Below, in pieces: positions 63,899 through 64,000 of a stretch of DNA of 64,000 bases (positions are counted from its first letter, which is position 1; each line of letters begins with the position of its first letter). The stretch spans positions 143,188 through 207,187 of the forward strand of contig NZ_JAHCMB010000128.1 of the NCBI RefSeq assembly GCF_019904155.1, given 5' to 3'. A program made the translations under genes and the position numbers. A model generated the notes under the pieces. The model worked only from the letters and a program-made list of their open reading frames with translations, ran no database searches and was not told where the DNA came from. The DNA comes from Paenibacillus sinensis. Lineage in GTDB: Bacteria > Bacillota > Bacilli > Paenibacillales > Paenibacillaceae.

Positions 63899-64000
63899 GC
63901 TATGTTACGCTTGGCCCGCGATGAAAGTCTGAGACTACCGCCGGCTAATACGAAATGATTTCCTTCAAGTTGTCCTGAGCTCAGCCCAGCTTCTCAATGA

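Noticed and set aside
1..64000. CRISPR arrays, IS elements with terminal repeats, rRNA genes, phage genes
   Set aside because: None was seen on reading; the only dispersed long repeat noted is the tRNA-Pro pair with its terminator.

Overview
The window looks like a chromosomal segment of a Paenibacillus-type Firmicute. The support is strong AGGAGG-like ribosome sites with many GTG/TTG starts, a T-box leader on alaS, the Bacillales block alaS-ireB-ruvX-DUF1292-mltG-U32-U32, YesM/YesN-type two-component proteins, and ABC sugar importers encoded without their own ATPase. Species cannot be fixed from sequence alone.

Layout. Positions 1-6.8 kb hold two BadF/HgdC-like dehydratase-activase proteins (the first cut by the window edge), a cardiolipin synthase, a remnant of a family-5-like glycosidase and an Rpn-type PD-(D/E)XK nuclease. 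Positions 6.86-35.14 kb are bounded by two identical tRNA-Pro(CGG) genes in direct orientation, each with the same terminator. Between them lies what appears to be one accessory biosynthetic region. Its first part is an eleven-gene set (7.1-16.8 kb): a stand-alone B3/4 tRNA-editing-like protein, an AzlC/AzlD amino-acid exporter pair, an iron-sulfur flavoprotein, a cupin, TrpE-like and TrpG-like chorismate-amination subunits, a small AroQ/PchB-like chorismate enzyme, a UbiD-family decarboxylase, a complete TrpB without TrpA, and a MocR-type PLP regulator. Its second part (17.1-34.8 kb) is an oddly ordered NRPS (ACP-ACP-C-PCP-A-C-SDR, adenylation code read as serine), an MFS transporter, a polyketide synthase (FAAL-ACP-KS-AT-KR-ACP-KS-inactive AT) and a membrane-anchored nitroreductase-like protein. 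My reading is that the first set makes and exports an aromatic non-proteinogenic amino acid while shielding translation from it, and that the second makes an acyl-polyketide-serine product; MocR probably governs at least the second.

Positions 35.3-46.5 kb are core: an SDR, the T-box-alaS unit, a MerR-SDR pair with a textbook 19-bp-spacer promoter, then ireB, ruvX, two DUF1292 genes, mltG and two U32 (TrhP-like) genes. A chemoreceptor follows, with a SigD-like promoter.

Positions 49-63.8 kb form a beta-mannan / manno-oligosaccharide locus. It has a YesM-like sensor kinase with an overlapping sugar-binding lipoprotein, a LacI regulator, a minus-strand trio (GH130 mannosylglucose phosphorylase, cellobiose/mannobiose 2-epimerase, GH113 mannanase), an AraC-type response regulator apart from its likely kinase, and a plus-strand operon of a solute-binding protein, two permeases, a second GH130 phosphorylase and a CE7 acetyl esterase. 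Imported acetylated manno-oligosaccharides would be deacetylated, trimmed, epimerised and phosphorolysed to mannose-1-phosphate and glucose.
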